A stretch of DNA of 64,000 nucleotides, from the NCBI GenBank assembly GCA_027475525.1, contig JAMWFC010000032.1, positions 1,116,001 to 1,180,000 of the forward strand. The letters run 5' to 3'. The notes under the pieces were generated by a model. The model ran no database searches and was not told the origin of the DNA. It saw only the letters and a program-made list of their open reading frames with translations. The position numbers were made by a program, and so were the translations under genes. Positions 34,592 to 47,200 of the stretch are shown here, one piece after another. This DNA comes from Macrolepiota albuminosa. Its lineage: Eukaryota > Basidiomycota > Agaricomycetes > Agaricales > Agaricaceae. The stretch's first letter is position 1. Every line of letters starts with the position of its first letter.

Positions 34592-36655
34592 CATAGGATT
34601 TGTCCTAGGTGGACAAGAATCAACAGAAACGGCAGATAAACTTGTCTAAATAACCACTCAGTTCAAAAGAGAGAAGGTGCAGGGAACGTTGAAGTTTCAA
34701 TGATGAACCTCGCGATAAGCCAGGTTCTTGCCTATCTCTGTCCCCTTACAAGTGAAGTGATGAACCGCTTTGGCAAGAATGGCAGACTAATGTGTTTGAT
34801 TGCAGAGATCACTGTCCAAGCGACTGTGAACAAAGACATATTACATTGACGCTTGAGCATAGACTTTAAGGCAGCAGCGTCTTGAACCTTACGCACGAGA
34901 GCATAATTCACGACGTGGAACGCCGATAGGAATCTGAATATCACTTTGAGTGACCTCGGTCTAAATTTACCCTGTGAAAAAGATGTCCGTACCTATCCAG
35001 TCGATCTGCTAACTATCAAATTAACTGCCCACAACATATGAGGAAAACGTGGCGTTCGATATACACCCATCCAGTCTATTGGTTGAATTCTTTCTCTAGG
35101 TCCCCGGAAAATCGCTTGGGTCTGGTTCAAATTTTCCAGAACTTCACAATACCCACCAGTATAGGTTGACAGAGGCGATGGAAACTTCAGCTCAGAGATG
35201 CTCAAATTCCCAGAACCCTTAGCAAGATGCTGGCAAAAAAATCTACCAGAGGCAAGCTCGATATCCTGCGCGAAATCAATAGCAAATGTGTGAACTACCT
35301 CCTTTCAGGTTCTTTAGGGGAAACCATCAAATGGAGATGGAGAAACCTCAAAGAATCCGGATTGTGAGTTCAGTTGCCCAAGTCCCGAAGTAGCGAAAAT
35401 TCTATCTTTAAAGATACAACTCATGAATTTCGTGAATTTAGGAGGTTGATTTTCTGCGAAAGGAAGTTGGAATGATTGTCTACCAGACAGATCACGAGAA
35501 CGACACTCACACGGGGCTGCCTACGTGCAACACGACTCTAAATCCCTGCAAGGGAGGATACGAGTCACGGTGCGCCATGGGGACCTCTGAAGCCCAAGCT
35601 GTTGAGGCTTCAAGTCGACCGCGTCTCTTGATCAAAATTCTCACGTGTCAATTCTTGACCTTTGCGGCGCGTGACGCAGCCCTCAACGACAACAACCGAT
35701 ATGATTCCAACGCGTTATAACCCGGACTATCATCCGCGTCGCTCATCTTCAATTTGATACATATGAACATGTCTCGCTCATAGCTATACCATCGCTTTAT
35801 CATAAATTTTACGATTGTGGCAGTGAAGCCCTTTGCATCATTTGTAGTCGTCTCAGAAGAGGGATGAACACTCCGGTTTCCTTTCATCAACCTTTCATCA
35901 CAGTGAAAGTTCGTTGCCATACTTATGAGCATACTGGATTGTAACAAGAACAAAAACAATCATTTCTGGTGACACTATAGTCAGCCTGGATTATGTACGA
36001 CCCGATCCCTACATGAGACCAAAACTCACACCCGTCGACCTTTCCTGACGCTAACAGAGCTGCTTGATCTGTCAAGGCAAGCAACGGTTTGTATCAGCAC
36101 CGTTGATCTTGAATTGACTTTGGCGGCTTCTCATCAGCGCTCTAGGTCTCATCTGCGACGTTGGGCTCAGTTTCTAGTGAACTACATCTCGTTGACCGTG
36201 GCATCATGTGTTTGTGTAGATGCCTTTTACCATTCTCTTCCCACTGCATATTCCTAGATGTTTCGAAAAAAAAAACCACTCAACAAGGCGTGTGTCTTCC
36301 GTCTCATGGTGTAGTGACACATTGCCACCTTCAAGGACATTCTCACAATTAGTCAAAACCAGTGTGGGGAAGAAGCCTTTGAATGACTCTTCTCAATAGG
36401 CCCTAGATTTGACCCACACATTTCCACCTCTCCACCTCTCCTCTCACGTTAAATGTGGATAGGAGACGTAAGATTATCTTTGTTGTAAAAACACTCAGTT
36501 CCGTACCATCGCGATTTTTTCTATAGTGGTGTTTCGAATGTTGTCCTTCACCCGTTTGACACCGCCATATACAAGTCATAGTCCATGTCAACTTCTTCGA
36601 GAGCGACCCATGGAACAGAATTCATGTTTCTTTTAGAGTCGAAATTGTACTGGAC
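34592..36655. other. Intergenic, no gene recognised
   Basis: About 2 kb upstream of HMG paralogue 1 with only small ORFs in overlapping frames and no recognisable domain or splice-linked coding signal. The right part may include the decayed end of the F-box-like gene, because related translation continues weakly to about 36,550. Confidence 0.45.
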
Positions 36656-37460
36656 TCAAAGTTTCAAGACTTTGAGAACGCGAAATCGGGGATCTGTGCA
36701 GCATTTCTCCGGGACATAAATCTGAACGGGTAGACAAGGGTGTTTTCGCATCACAGTTGTATCGCTGGCAGTCAACAATATGGTGTTGCAAGTATCTCGA
36801 AGGAATGCATATATTTTGCCACTATTGTCTATAACTTCTTCAATATGGCAGGATTCAAGTGTTTGAGAAGCACATCGAAGCAAGACTTCACAGTCCTGAA
36901 ATGAAAGTTGGGAACGAAGCACAAGATTGCTGAGATGGGTGCAGCGCCCAAAACCGATGAGCGGCAACTGGTTTGTGTGACCAAATCATCCAGAGACACA
37001 GCCTTGGGGAGCACAAGGTCAGCCACCCCCTCATTCAATTCGAGTTCATGCCACTAGGAGTTTGACCGTTAACGTTTTGCAAAGGTGTTGTTTGTCGTCA
37101 TTTATCAGACGTGCGAGCTTGACTCCGTGTTGTTTCAGGACGGCCAGAGACCAGTTATCTCGGTTGTCAATGTCTGCGGTCACTTGCAAGGGCCTGTTGG
37201 AATCTATAAGAAGGGAATTACATTCTTCGTAATGACTCTCGACTTGGTCCAATGTTGTTCGTTCTATAGCTATGATGATCCCTTGAGCAGACTCATGTTT
37301 GTCCACGACGATACGAGCAATACAAAGGGGCTCCGACAGCCAATCAGGGGGCTACCGTGGTGAAGGTGCAGAGGTCACATGCGAGTGCCACTGCGAAGAC
37401 TCTGTCCTCCCAGAAACTCTTCGGGACAATCCGAAGGGACGAACACCAGAGGCTGTAGCA
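36656..37460 (-). pseudogene. F-box/LRR-like protein remnant
   Basis: The minus-strand translation gives CIARIVVDKHESAQG, LIDSNRPLQVTADID, NWSLAVLKQHGVKLARLI, then after stops GFGRCTHLSNLVLRSQLSF and CEVLLRCASQTLESCHIEEV. This order (a W/L-rich segment, a PLxV strand, then LRR-like strands with LTHLxL and LESCHI) matches the common mushroom F-box/LRR proteins. It is spread over two frames with stops between 37,046 and 36,960, and no F-box motif is seen upstream, so I call it a remnant. A gene with short introns cannot be fully excluded. Confidence 0.45.
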
Positions 37461-38272
37461 GTCAACAGTCGCGAGAGGTAACCATTGGAAGAAGCAGAAG
37501 CATTATTGCAATGCTTTCACTATGAGCTGCACCAGGAAGTTTAGGAGTTAAAATTAGAAGATGCGACAGTTAGTGCTTGGGAGGCCATTGACCATCGCAG
37601 GAGATGCTGCGGAGATACTACCACTAGGAATTGCACCCAAGGTTGCCTAAGTTTATCGTTGGAACAACAGATCCTGACGAGATATTATTACTGTATGTTG
37701 CATCATTGCAAGTACTTCCTAGGAGACCGCAATTGGAAATTCCAGCATATGGTAATATACGTTTCCAGTCGCATTCTTAGGAACTCTATTAGTCGCAGAT
37801 TCTATAAGTCAAAGTTTTTTCTGCTATGATACCACATCACGAGTGTGGCGATTGTTGCGCTCAAGAGAGCTCCGGCAGGAGAAAATATATGACGCCCCTT
37901 GAATACCTTTTATCCGTCAATATTTCAGAATGTTAGAAATCAATCATGCTATGATTTGGGTGGGTGGTGCTGTTGCCGAGAGACACTTACTCGTTCCACT
38001 GCCCTAGAAATCACTGAGCTTGGGGTGAAGTTCACCATCGCAAGTCACGGCTCAACCTCGGTAAACAAAACGTTCAGCTTGGGCGGGAGCGAGAAACGTG
38101 CACGTGACTCGAGTCATTAGGGCCGGGCGTCAAGCAAACCCTAATTTTTCGACTCGTCGACAGGTCGAATAATTAACAAAAGACGAATCTTGCGCACCTG
38201 CAAGTCTAAACTCTTCTCGTACGCCGCATTTTTCTGAACTCTCCGCTCTAATCTCATAGACGTATAGAAATC
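37461..38272. other. Intergenic, TIF32 upstream region
   Basis: About 800 bp without a recognisable gene. The last 150 bp before the ATG are pyrimidine-rich and CG-rich, as expected for the promoter of a strongly expressed housekeeping gene. Confidence 0.55.
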
Positions 38273-41200
38273 ATGGCTCCGTTTTCCAAACCAGAGACGG
38301 TGCTCAAGCAAGCCGAGGGACTTGTGTCCGTCGGTCAGACCCACGCCGCTCTTCAATCGCTTACAGAAATGTTTACCTCAAAACGTTTTCGTTCAACGCC
38401 TCTCACCTCGCTCGAACCCATTATGATGCGTTTCGTTGAGCTTTGTGTTGATATGCGGAAGGGCCGCACTGCCAAGGAGGGACTCATGCAATACAAGAAT
38501 ATCGCACAAAATACGAGCGTACAGAGCATCGAGTCTGTGATTACCCGCTTTGTTCAACTTGCTGACGCAAAGGTCCGTGAGGCACAAGAAAAGGCCGCTG
38601 TTCAGTCTGCCGTTGACGTAGACGATCTGGAAGCTAGCGAAACGCCTGAAAGCATACTATTGGGCGCTGTCAGTGGAGACCAGAGCAAGGACCGTACCGA
38701 TCGTGCGCTCGTCACTCCATGGCTCAAATTCCTTTGGGAAAGTTATCGAACCTCTCTGGAAACTTTAAAGAACAATGCTCGCCTTGAGGCTATTTATCAG
38801 GCATGTACTTACCATAACGGATGCCAAAATCGAGTCATGCGACTAACTGTTGATGTAGCAAATTGCCCAACAAGCATTTAAATTCTGCTTGAAGCACCAA
38901 CGTAAAGTCGAGTTTCGCCGCCTTTGCGAGACTCTCCGTCTCCACCTTTCCAATGTTGCCAAGTACTCCCATCAACCTCATTCGATCAACCTCTCTGATG
39001 CCGATACCCTACAACATCATCTTGATACTCGTTTCGCGCAATTGAATACCTCCGTGGAGCTCGAGCTGTGGCAAGAGGCCTTCCGGTCTGTCGAAGATGT
39101 CCACAACTTGTTGACAATGGCGAAAAAGGCTCCCCGCCCGGCTATGATGGCTAATTATTACGAGAAACTTACAAAGATATTCCTTATGAGTGGTAACGCG
39201 TTGTATCATGCTGCCGCGTGGGGAAAATATTATTCCGTCGTCACCAGCATGGGCGGTAAGACGGACGAAGAACTCAGCAAGCTGGCGGGTCAAGTTCTCG
39301 TCAGCGCCCTCGCCGTTCCCGTAGGTTTAACCAACGAAGACCACGATGAAATCAAGGGCAAGAACAGTCGTTTAACTGCTCTTCTTAACCTCACAAAAGT
39401 GCCTACTCGTGCGGGTCTTCTCAAGGACGCTGTATGCTATCTTCTTTTCCCTGAAGATAAAACAAAAGCTGATTTTTATACCTTAGTTGTCTCGCGATGT
39501 CCTCAAACTTTCACCCCCACCTATCAAAGCCCTCTACAATATCCTTGAAGTCACCTTCGACCCCCTCACCCTCTGCAAATCTATCGCGCCTCTCCTTATA
39601 TCCCTCTCAACCGCCTCAGACCCTTCTTCTCCCTATGCACCCTACCTCACGCTCCTCCAGCGTGCCCTTCTCTCTCGCCTTCTCTCCCAACTCTCACAAG
39701 TTTACTCAACCATCACACTCTCGAGTCTCCTGTCACTCGCCGAGCCCCTCCGTGCCGCGGGTGTCCCAGGCGCATACGACGATGCTCAGATCGAGGGCTA
39801 TATCATGGGTTGCGCAAGGCGTGGAGAACTCAGTATACGCGTCGATCATAAGTCGGGCAGTATCACGTTCGTCGACGACGCCTTTGAGGATACGGAGAGG
39901 GCTAGTACGTCCGAGAAGGGCGTGCAGCCTACCATGGCTGAGCTGGCCCGTACGAGGCTGAGCAAAATCGCTACGTGTCTGCATACTTCTCTCGAGCGTC
40001 TGGACAGGGAAGAGAAGAGAGCGAGAGGAGAGAATGTGGAGGAGGCGGAGGAGAGGCAGAGGCAAAAGTTTGCTGCTCTTGTTGCGGCTGCTGAGAACGA
40101 GAGAAAGGCATTGCAGATTAGGAGGGCGTTGGTTGCGAGGAGGAGGGAGTTGTTAAGTGAGTTGAGTGTGAGGAAGGAGAAGGAGGAGACGAGTCGGAAG
40201 GCGGAGATATCAAGGAGGGAGAAGGAGGAGGAGACTAAGAGGATGAGGGAGGAGATTAGGAGAAAGGATCAAGAGAGGGCGAAGAAGGAGTTGGAGAGTA
40301 TCAAGATTGACGAGGCTAAGAAGTATGCGCAGAGTTTGGTGGACAAGGGTATTCTCAAGCCTAACGATGTTAACGTAAGTTTTTGTTTTGATTTTCTTTT
40401 TTGTTAGCGATTTTCCTTGGTTTCTAACGGTTCTGGGTGCAGAAACTCGACACATTTGATACAGAAGGTCTCATTGTCATTCAAGTGCAACAACTTGAGA
40501 AAGAAAAGAAAGAGCTTTCCGAGCGTCTGCGTATCGTTCACAAACGTGTGGATCACATTGAACGTGCTTATCGTAAGGAAGAACGACCTCTCTTGGTCAA
40601 GGATTACGAGTTGCAGAAAAAGAATGATCGGGAAACGCACGAGGCTATCCAACGAGCTCGTCTGGAGTTATCACGTACCGCGCATGCGGAGGACGTGGCT
40701 ACCAAAGTACGTCTTACACGTATGATGGATGATTATCATGCGCGCCGCGAGGTCATCTTGGAGAAGAGGGTGTCGGAGTACGCGAAGAAGAAAGAAGCAG
40801 CATACAAGAAGATCGAAGAGGAGAAGAAAAAGAGGAGAAATGCAGTGCTCAAAGCCCGCGAAGAGGAGAGGTTGCGGTTGGAAAAAGAGGAGAAGCTCAG
40901 AAAGGAGAAGGAAGAGGAGGAGGCCAGGATCGCTGCAGGTTTGTGTTATCGTCCTTTACTGCATCGATATCTCTGTTTACCCCGGTTTTTTCCCTGCAGA
41001 ACGCGCAGCAGAAGCGGAGCGCAAACAAGCCGAGGCCGATGCTGCTGCTGCTGCTGCAGAATCCGCGAAACGAGAAGCAGAAGAAAAAGCTGCGTTGCTC
41101 CGCAAAGAACGCGAGGCAGAGCGTGCTGCAGCTGCCGAGCAAGCACGTCTTCAGTTACAACGTGAAGAGGAAGCCGAGGCCCGCGCGCGCGCTCGCCAGG

Positions 41201-41523
41201 TTGAGAAACCCCAACCCGCTCGTGCACCCGTCCCCGCTCGCGCGAATGGTTCTGACAATGTGTGGCGCCGCCCAGGAACGACTACCGTGCGTTCTGAGAG
41301 TCCTGCTTCCGGCGCTGCACCTCCACGGTTCGGCAACGCTGCAGGAGGATGGCGCGATAGGGAGGCTAAAAAGACTAGTAATGGACCGGCTCCTCCTCCG
41401 TCACGCACTGCTAATACACCATTGTCGCGTCCCGGAGCATCTACACGCGAAGAACCCAAAAAGGACGAGGATGGATTCCAGCCAGCGAAGCAGGTATATC
41501 GCCCGAGGCAATTGAGGGGTTAG
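38273..41523 (+). CDS. TIF32: Translation initiation factor eIF3 subunit a
   Basis: Five exons (38,273-38,800; 38,859-39,431; 39,487-40,374; 40,443-40,938; 41,000-41,523) give 1,002 residues, as usual for fungal eIF3a. eIF3a is the scaffold of eIF3 on the 40S ribosome. The sequence shows the N-terminal helical repeat region ([40 protein letters not shown]), the PCI domain ([31 protein letters not shown]), a long charged coiled-coil spectrin-like region ([40 protein letters not shown]), and a Pro/Arg/Gly-rich tail ending [10 protein letters not shown]. Intron 1 starts with GC instead of GT (CAG/GCATGT..GTAG/CAA). Only this boundary keeps YQ-QIAQQAF in frame. The other introns are GT..AG. Confidence 0.95.
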
Positions 41524-41880
41524 TTGTATATAGCTTTGTGATGTCTCTTTACGGATTTTTATTCTATTCTATCCTTTCGCTCACATTTTAATACTGCGTT
41601 CTGGTAAGACCGCGAAGCAGCGATCATCAGTTCAAGTGGAAAAAAGTGGATTTGATAAACGTCTAGGTGAATACGGATATGCTTAATTGGGTAAGCAAAT
41701 ACATCTAGCGATCATGATAAACAAGCAGAAGTACAAATTCGACCATAACATCTATGAGAGAAAGAAATACTTAAAATCGAACAGAATTTCACGAATGGAC
41801 AAGCTAGGCTATGACAAAAGCACACATCACTTGTCGCACTGGGGCAAGATCATTGTCAACAAACTCAATCGGGGAGTAAG
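41524..41880. other. Convergent intergenic region
   Basis: About 360 bp between the TIF32 stop and the end of the minus-strand gene. AT-rich, no gene seen. Confidence 0.6.
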
Positions 41881-42853
41881 TCAAATTCGCTCTTTTACCT
41901 TTGAGTCACTTAGGAATTCCGCCATGGTGGCAAAATCGGGGGATGAGGAACCCCTATGTCGTTGCGACGAAAGGCTGTGGTGCCCTTGTTTGAGTGGCCG
42001 CCTGAAAAGGACCCGAGGGAGAGCGAATCTGGAACAGTTGGTCTCGATCCCAGCATCAAGATCATTATTGGCCGTCCTGGTGGATTGGCATTTGCTTCGA
42101 GATGAAGGTGGGAGAACCGCTGAGGGATTCATGCCCTCGTTAGAGAGTGGATGAAGAGAAGAACCCGTAATAGCCTCAATTTCCTCCCAATCTGAGTCGG
42201 CGTCATCTTTTTGGACGGTGCTAGCCTCAGGGTCATCAAGAGTCTGAGGCTCGGTGATTATGCAATGCATGGGTGCGTCGATAGCTAGTAACATTTCGGA
42301 CAGGGCGAGTTTCTCCGCGGGCTTGTGATCCGGGCAAGGAATCTGCTTGTGAAGGGTCACGGATTGATGATTTACGTTGAAAAAAAGTCCTGTGATGTGT
42401 AGAAACATGGCCATCGTCAAAAACGACGGTGTTTGATGTATCGACCGTGCGTTTGAAGAAGGACCTGCTGATTGATACGCGTTTCGAGCCACCTTTTCTC
42501 ATCATCGAGCCTTCGTCAGTAGTTAACCGACTTTTAGGCCCGGAATGTTTGGTGAATGCCGGTGCTCTGAGAGAGAATGATAACAGTCGACGGTGATGTC
42601 GCGCATTAGGAATTTCGATATCTGGGACTACCAGACACTCGGAAGAGAACATTTCTTTGAACCTCGTAGTGGGGTTTTGGCGGCAGAGTGAACTATCTAT
42701 ATCACCTTCTCTTGAACGATCTTCGAACATCCACTCTGCGACCAAACTTCCGTCGTCAAGAGCTCCTAGCTGCAAACAGGCATCAAAGATAGAGGCGCGG
42801 ATGGTCTCGGAAGAGTTTGGATTGCCATCAAGGCTCGGGTGTGGCAACAACAT
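41881..42853 (-). CDS. Hypothetical protein, two exons
   Basis: Two long ORFs in different frames can be joined by an intron (exon 1 42,853-42,407; exon 2 42,345-41,881, acceptor after CACAAG; a second possible acceptor lies 3 nt further) to give about 303 residues. I recognise no family. The N-terminal half has FDACLQLGALDDGSLVAEWM and a basic Ser/Arg patch (KGGSKRVSISRSFFKR). The C-terminal half has an acidic stretch (DDADSDWEEIEAITG) and ends in polar low-complexity sequence (HHSLSSQRHRGSSS). The donor GTTTCT is weak, so the junction may differ. No signal peptide or membrane helix is visible. Open frames on the minus strand and normal composition support a gene. Confidence 0.5.
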
Positions 42854-44291
42854 GAACGGGACTGGTTACTGAGTATGTTCAAGATAATTATGACGATAGA
42901 TCTCAGAGCGGACCAGGGTAGCTGGAAGTAACTATAACTATATCAACAGATATTCTACCTGTCAAAGACAATTATGAAAAGAAATCTAAGGTAGAGTAGG
43001 TCGGACGAAATCAGCCGTGATCATGTTACTTTCGACGGACACGATGCTCAGGCCAAATCAGACAAGCGGTGGCGCATCAGGCAAGATCAGGCGTCCGTAT
43101 TCATATCTGGTCAGATGCGCTCCTGCCAAATCAGGCCCGGTGAGAAGAGGGATTGACAGCCTGATTTGACCTACTGGACCATTCTGAACACTTCGGCAGG
43201 TCACGCGTCCACAGGAGGCCCAAATCTGCCGAAATAGGGTCTGTCTCCTGTCACATACAGGTGCCGAAACCAAAATTTGCTTCCGTGAATGGAAGTTTTT
43301 TTTTTGCTAAAATGCTACTGCACGGCTTCCAGGATATATAGAGCTTTAGGAGAAAGTAAAAGTTTGATTAGTTGTCGTAGCTTGTCCGCAGTAGGGACAT
43401 CATGCGAAGAATGATCGATCGGATTGCTGAGTTGGAAAGACAGGGAATTTCATGTGAGAAGCTCTTCCACAGATACTGTTTTGTACGGCCGCACCATAGA
43501 GCCTTTTTTCGTCAGAATTGTTTACTTGATAATCGAGTATGTAAATTCTCGCTATGTTTTCTAAGTCACACAACTTTTTTTGTCTGAGTAATTGCCGAAA
43601 AAGATCACTGTCACAATCCTCGGTCACCGCCGAAACTACCATTTCGTCTTGAGGGGTCACAGACTCGGCCCACAGTCACAAAGGGGTGGTGAAGTGTCAA
43701 AATGGTACAGCAATCCGGTTTAATAAGGAAGTAACTATACACAACTGAGAGCGGACCACGGTAGTAGTAGACAACTGAGGTGTGGCGAGTACGATACAAA
43801 AAATAAAATTTTAAGTATTAGAAACATAGAAGGAAAGTGGCTGGTGAGAGGGGAAGCCAAAGGACAAGGAGTCCATCCTCAACAAATTATGTATCAGAAA
43901 ATCCAAGATGTAGTGTCGTAAGATGCTGGAGTGTGTTGCGGGTACCATACAACAACATAAGAGAACAAGTATTGTCCCACAGTTCACTTGTTTCCGCATG
44001 TGACAAGAAAAACACGTCTAATTTCGGCGCACCCATTTTTATTTGAAAATCGTTTTGGACATTGTCGTTATAGTCGTTATAGTCTAAAGCTCCGGATGTC
44101 GTACTGTGTACAGGACTGTTTGGTGAAGTGTTAGTCGTATTATCCCATTTCATGAAGGCAGAAAAGGATTGTGTTCTAGGTAATAAGGTGGCTGGGTGAC
44201 CTGATAAGAATACAGATGGTCTCTAGGCAATACTGTTCATGTATGGTCAAGACAGGGTATCAAGGATATGTCGGCAGTCCGTATCAATAAA
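42854..44291. other. Intergenic, no gene recognised
   Basis: About 1.4 kb between the 5' end of the 42-kb gene and the 3' end of CCH1. The stretch at 43,045-43,160 repeats short words such as ATCAGGC and CAAATCAG several times. Small ORFs have no recognisable content. Confidence 0.5.
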
Positions 44292-47200
44292 TTACATTCT
44301 CTCGTCCTCGTTTACTGCTTCTTGCATGAGATCTTACAGTAATTCAGGTCAAGACTGTAATAGAACACGACAAGGGATACTCACCTCCCCACTTGGAGTT
44401 TTCGAGAGATTGAAGTACACTTTGGGGATTTGCGTCGGCCACCGAGAACCGCCTGTGACTTCAGGTAAGGATCAGATCAGCGGGAATAAATGAAGGAACA
44501 TATACGTAGAATGAAAGCCGCGGTCGGTTGATAACATACTGATGTCACTTGTACGCCGATTGCTTCGCTGTAATCTGGAAGTCGGGTCAAGTGCGAGGGA
44601 TACATCCGGGGGACGGTATCTTTGGGTAGGAGTTGGGCTTCCTTGTAGTGTGCTGAAACGTTCACTATCATCGGGTGTGATGGGACTCGGCGTTTCAGCC
44701 AAAGCATCAACTACAATTGAAGGTATTTCTGACGTCGCGTCAGTTCCCATCCGATTTAGCAAAATAGAATAAACATACCTTGACTTTTTTCAGCAAGAAG
44801 CCGCTCTCTGTGAGCCAGGAAACGTCGACGGTGGGATATCGTTTTGAGCAGGGACTTTACACGATCGATGTTGACAAGGTCCGTCACCAAACGATTTGTC
44901 TCCGTCCTTGTAACAAGGTCGTTTAGACTAACCGAATGACTTTCATCAGTAGAGAGTCACAATGACTACGCGGCTGAACGCACACGAGAGCTTCCCCATC
45001 CACGATGAGTTTGTGATGAGCAAGGAGAATGAGCATGTCATTGAAAGATATCCCGCGATCTAGCTGACAAGAAATGCTGGCCTCATGATATAGACGGCTG
45101 TAGATGGCTCTGCGTTTCCTGATCGCCTCGTGATCCAGCCCGCTGAGAACAGCCTCAAGCTTGCCCATGTCGATCCCTTCAACAACTCTTGAAGACCAGT
45201 TCATCCTGGGGTCAGCAGACCCTCGACAATGGTTTACGATGTTCGGTATATTGTACTCGCTGGGATATATTTTCACTTCAAAGGCTCCGCTTAATTTCTA
45301 GAAGGAATCGGTGAGTTTGGTTTATGATTTCGGCGAAAGAGTTTGAGCTGACTCCAAAGAACGGGACAAAATTATCGCGCTCAAGATAGCCAGTATTAGG
45401 ATTTGCAAATTCAGCCCAGACTTTCTTGAATGAACGCATTTGTTCTCTGGTGATGGATTTTGCACCGCCTGCCGACGTTTGGAACACGTAAGAAAAGTTC
45501 TCGACGACAACACCTAATTGAACATATCAGTACAAAAGTGGAAGGGATCAGAAATAACCTACCGGTAAACATGTTGACAAAGATGTACTTGAAGAAATGA
45601 CTTAGTAAAGAATAAAGAACAATGAAAGGCAGTCGGGTATCTCTCACCATGCTCAACAAGTTCCAGGTAATGAAAAGAGCAAATGCCCAACTCTCGCTTC
45701 CACAATCTGAGCCATCCGTTGTGTTATTAGTACAGCGAGGATAAGAGATGGCACTTGGATAGGTAAACAGTCAGGAAGGACTTGACGTAGTTAAAGTCCT
45801 GCTGACTTACTAGTCGTGCATATATCTGTTCCACCCTTCCCTGCGCAGTCGAGTCAATGGATCATGCAGTAAACAGTGAGATACGGACATACCCAACACT
45901 CATGAACGCCAGCATCACTAACGCTGAACCGATGGAATTGTAGTTCATGTTCCTGGTCTCGCCTGAATTCCATTTTGTCAAACTGAAAACTTCAACGAAG
46001 AGGATTGCGAAGAAGATAAACAAGATGAGCCAAAGGCCAAGTAGACTGATGATAACCGGCAAACTTGCTCTGTCATGAAATCAGTACAGCGAGTTTCTTT
46101 CGATAATGGACATACACTGCAGTCTTAAAAAGCATATTCAAGCTGTTGTTACGCTGGACCAACTTGAAAGCAATGCTGACGAGGAAGAGTTTTTGTAACT
46201 GTTGGATTACAAACCCACTTGCACCAGATCGCACAACCAGAGTGGTGATAAAACTTCCTGCAGCGACAACGATATCGAACAAATTCCACCCGTCTGAATG
46301 GAAACTCTTCCATCCTAGACCAGAAAATCGCACAACCACATCGAAGATGTATATACTCATGATGCAAAGAAAAAAGTCATCTAAAACATATGAATGAGAG
46401 TGTTTGGATAGAAAAGGGTGCAGATTCCTTACTTCGAATAGTGTCGGCAATTTGTTGTGAGGAAAATGTTTGCGTCCTGTGAAGGCTTGCTCAGTCTTTC
46501 CAAAAAGTAACTTGACACCAAGCCTACATCAGAGCCAAGATATGTAACATAAAAAGGAACGTCATGCCCCGAGACCACCAACCATGCTTGCGAATGGCAC
46601 GATTGAAACACCACCTTCTCAACATGTTAGTTGGACGAGTCGGAGGTCGTCTCGATGGTTTCTGTCTTTTGAAGAGCTTCTGAAGGTCTATCCATTCTCT
46701 TTGAGGCTTAGTCAAGAAAGCTGATCCAGTTTTTGAACTGAAATTGCCAATGATGATACTAGGGAAATGCAACGAGTCATTTGATCTGAAAGGAGTCATA
46801 CTAGAGATCTTCCATACCTGACGAAGAGCGTCAAAATGACAACCGCTCCCATGAGATTATAGATCAGGAAGAATAGTGCATTAAACTGCGAGTTATTCGT
46901 GAATGGCTGGAGACCTGGGCCAGTTATGCTGGTAGCAACCCCCATAGCATCAACCCAACCTTCCAAAGAAACAATTTCAAATAGAATAAGCAAGGAAGAC
47001 CGGAAAGTGTCAAACGAGAACGTTGTCGACGGTGATGGGTTGTCCCAAACACGAGGAACTGGAAATCCGAAAGAGTCGCCCAACACCGTGTTATTATATT
47101 CTCCGATACAGTCCACGATACCAGTCACATTTCTATCATTATCATTGCAGACATTCATCTTGCCTGCGAAGATGTTAAGGCCCCAGACAGCGTATGGAAT

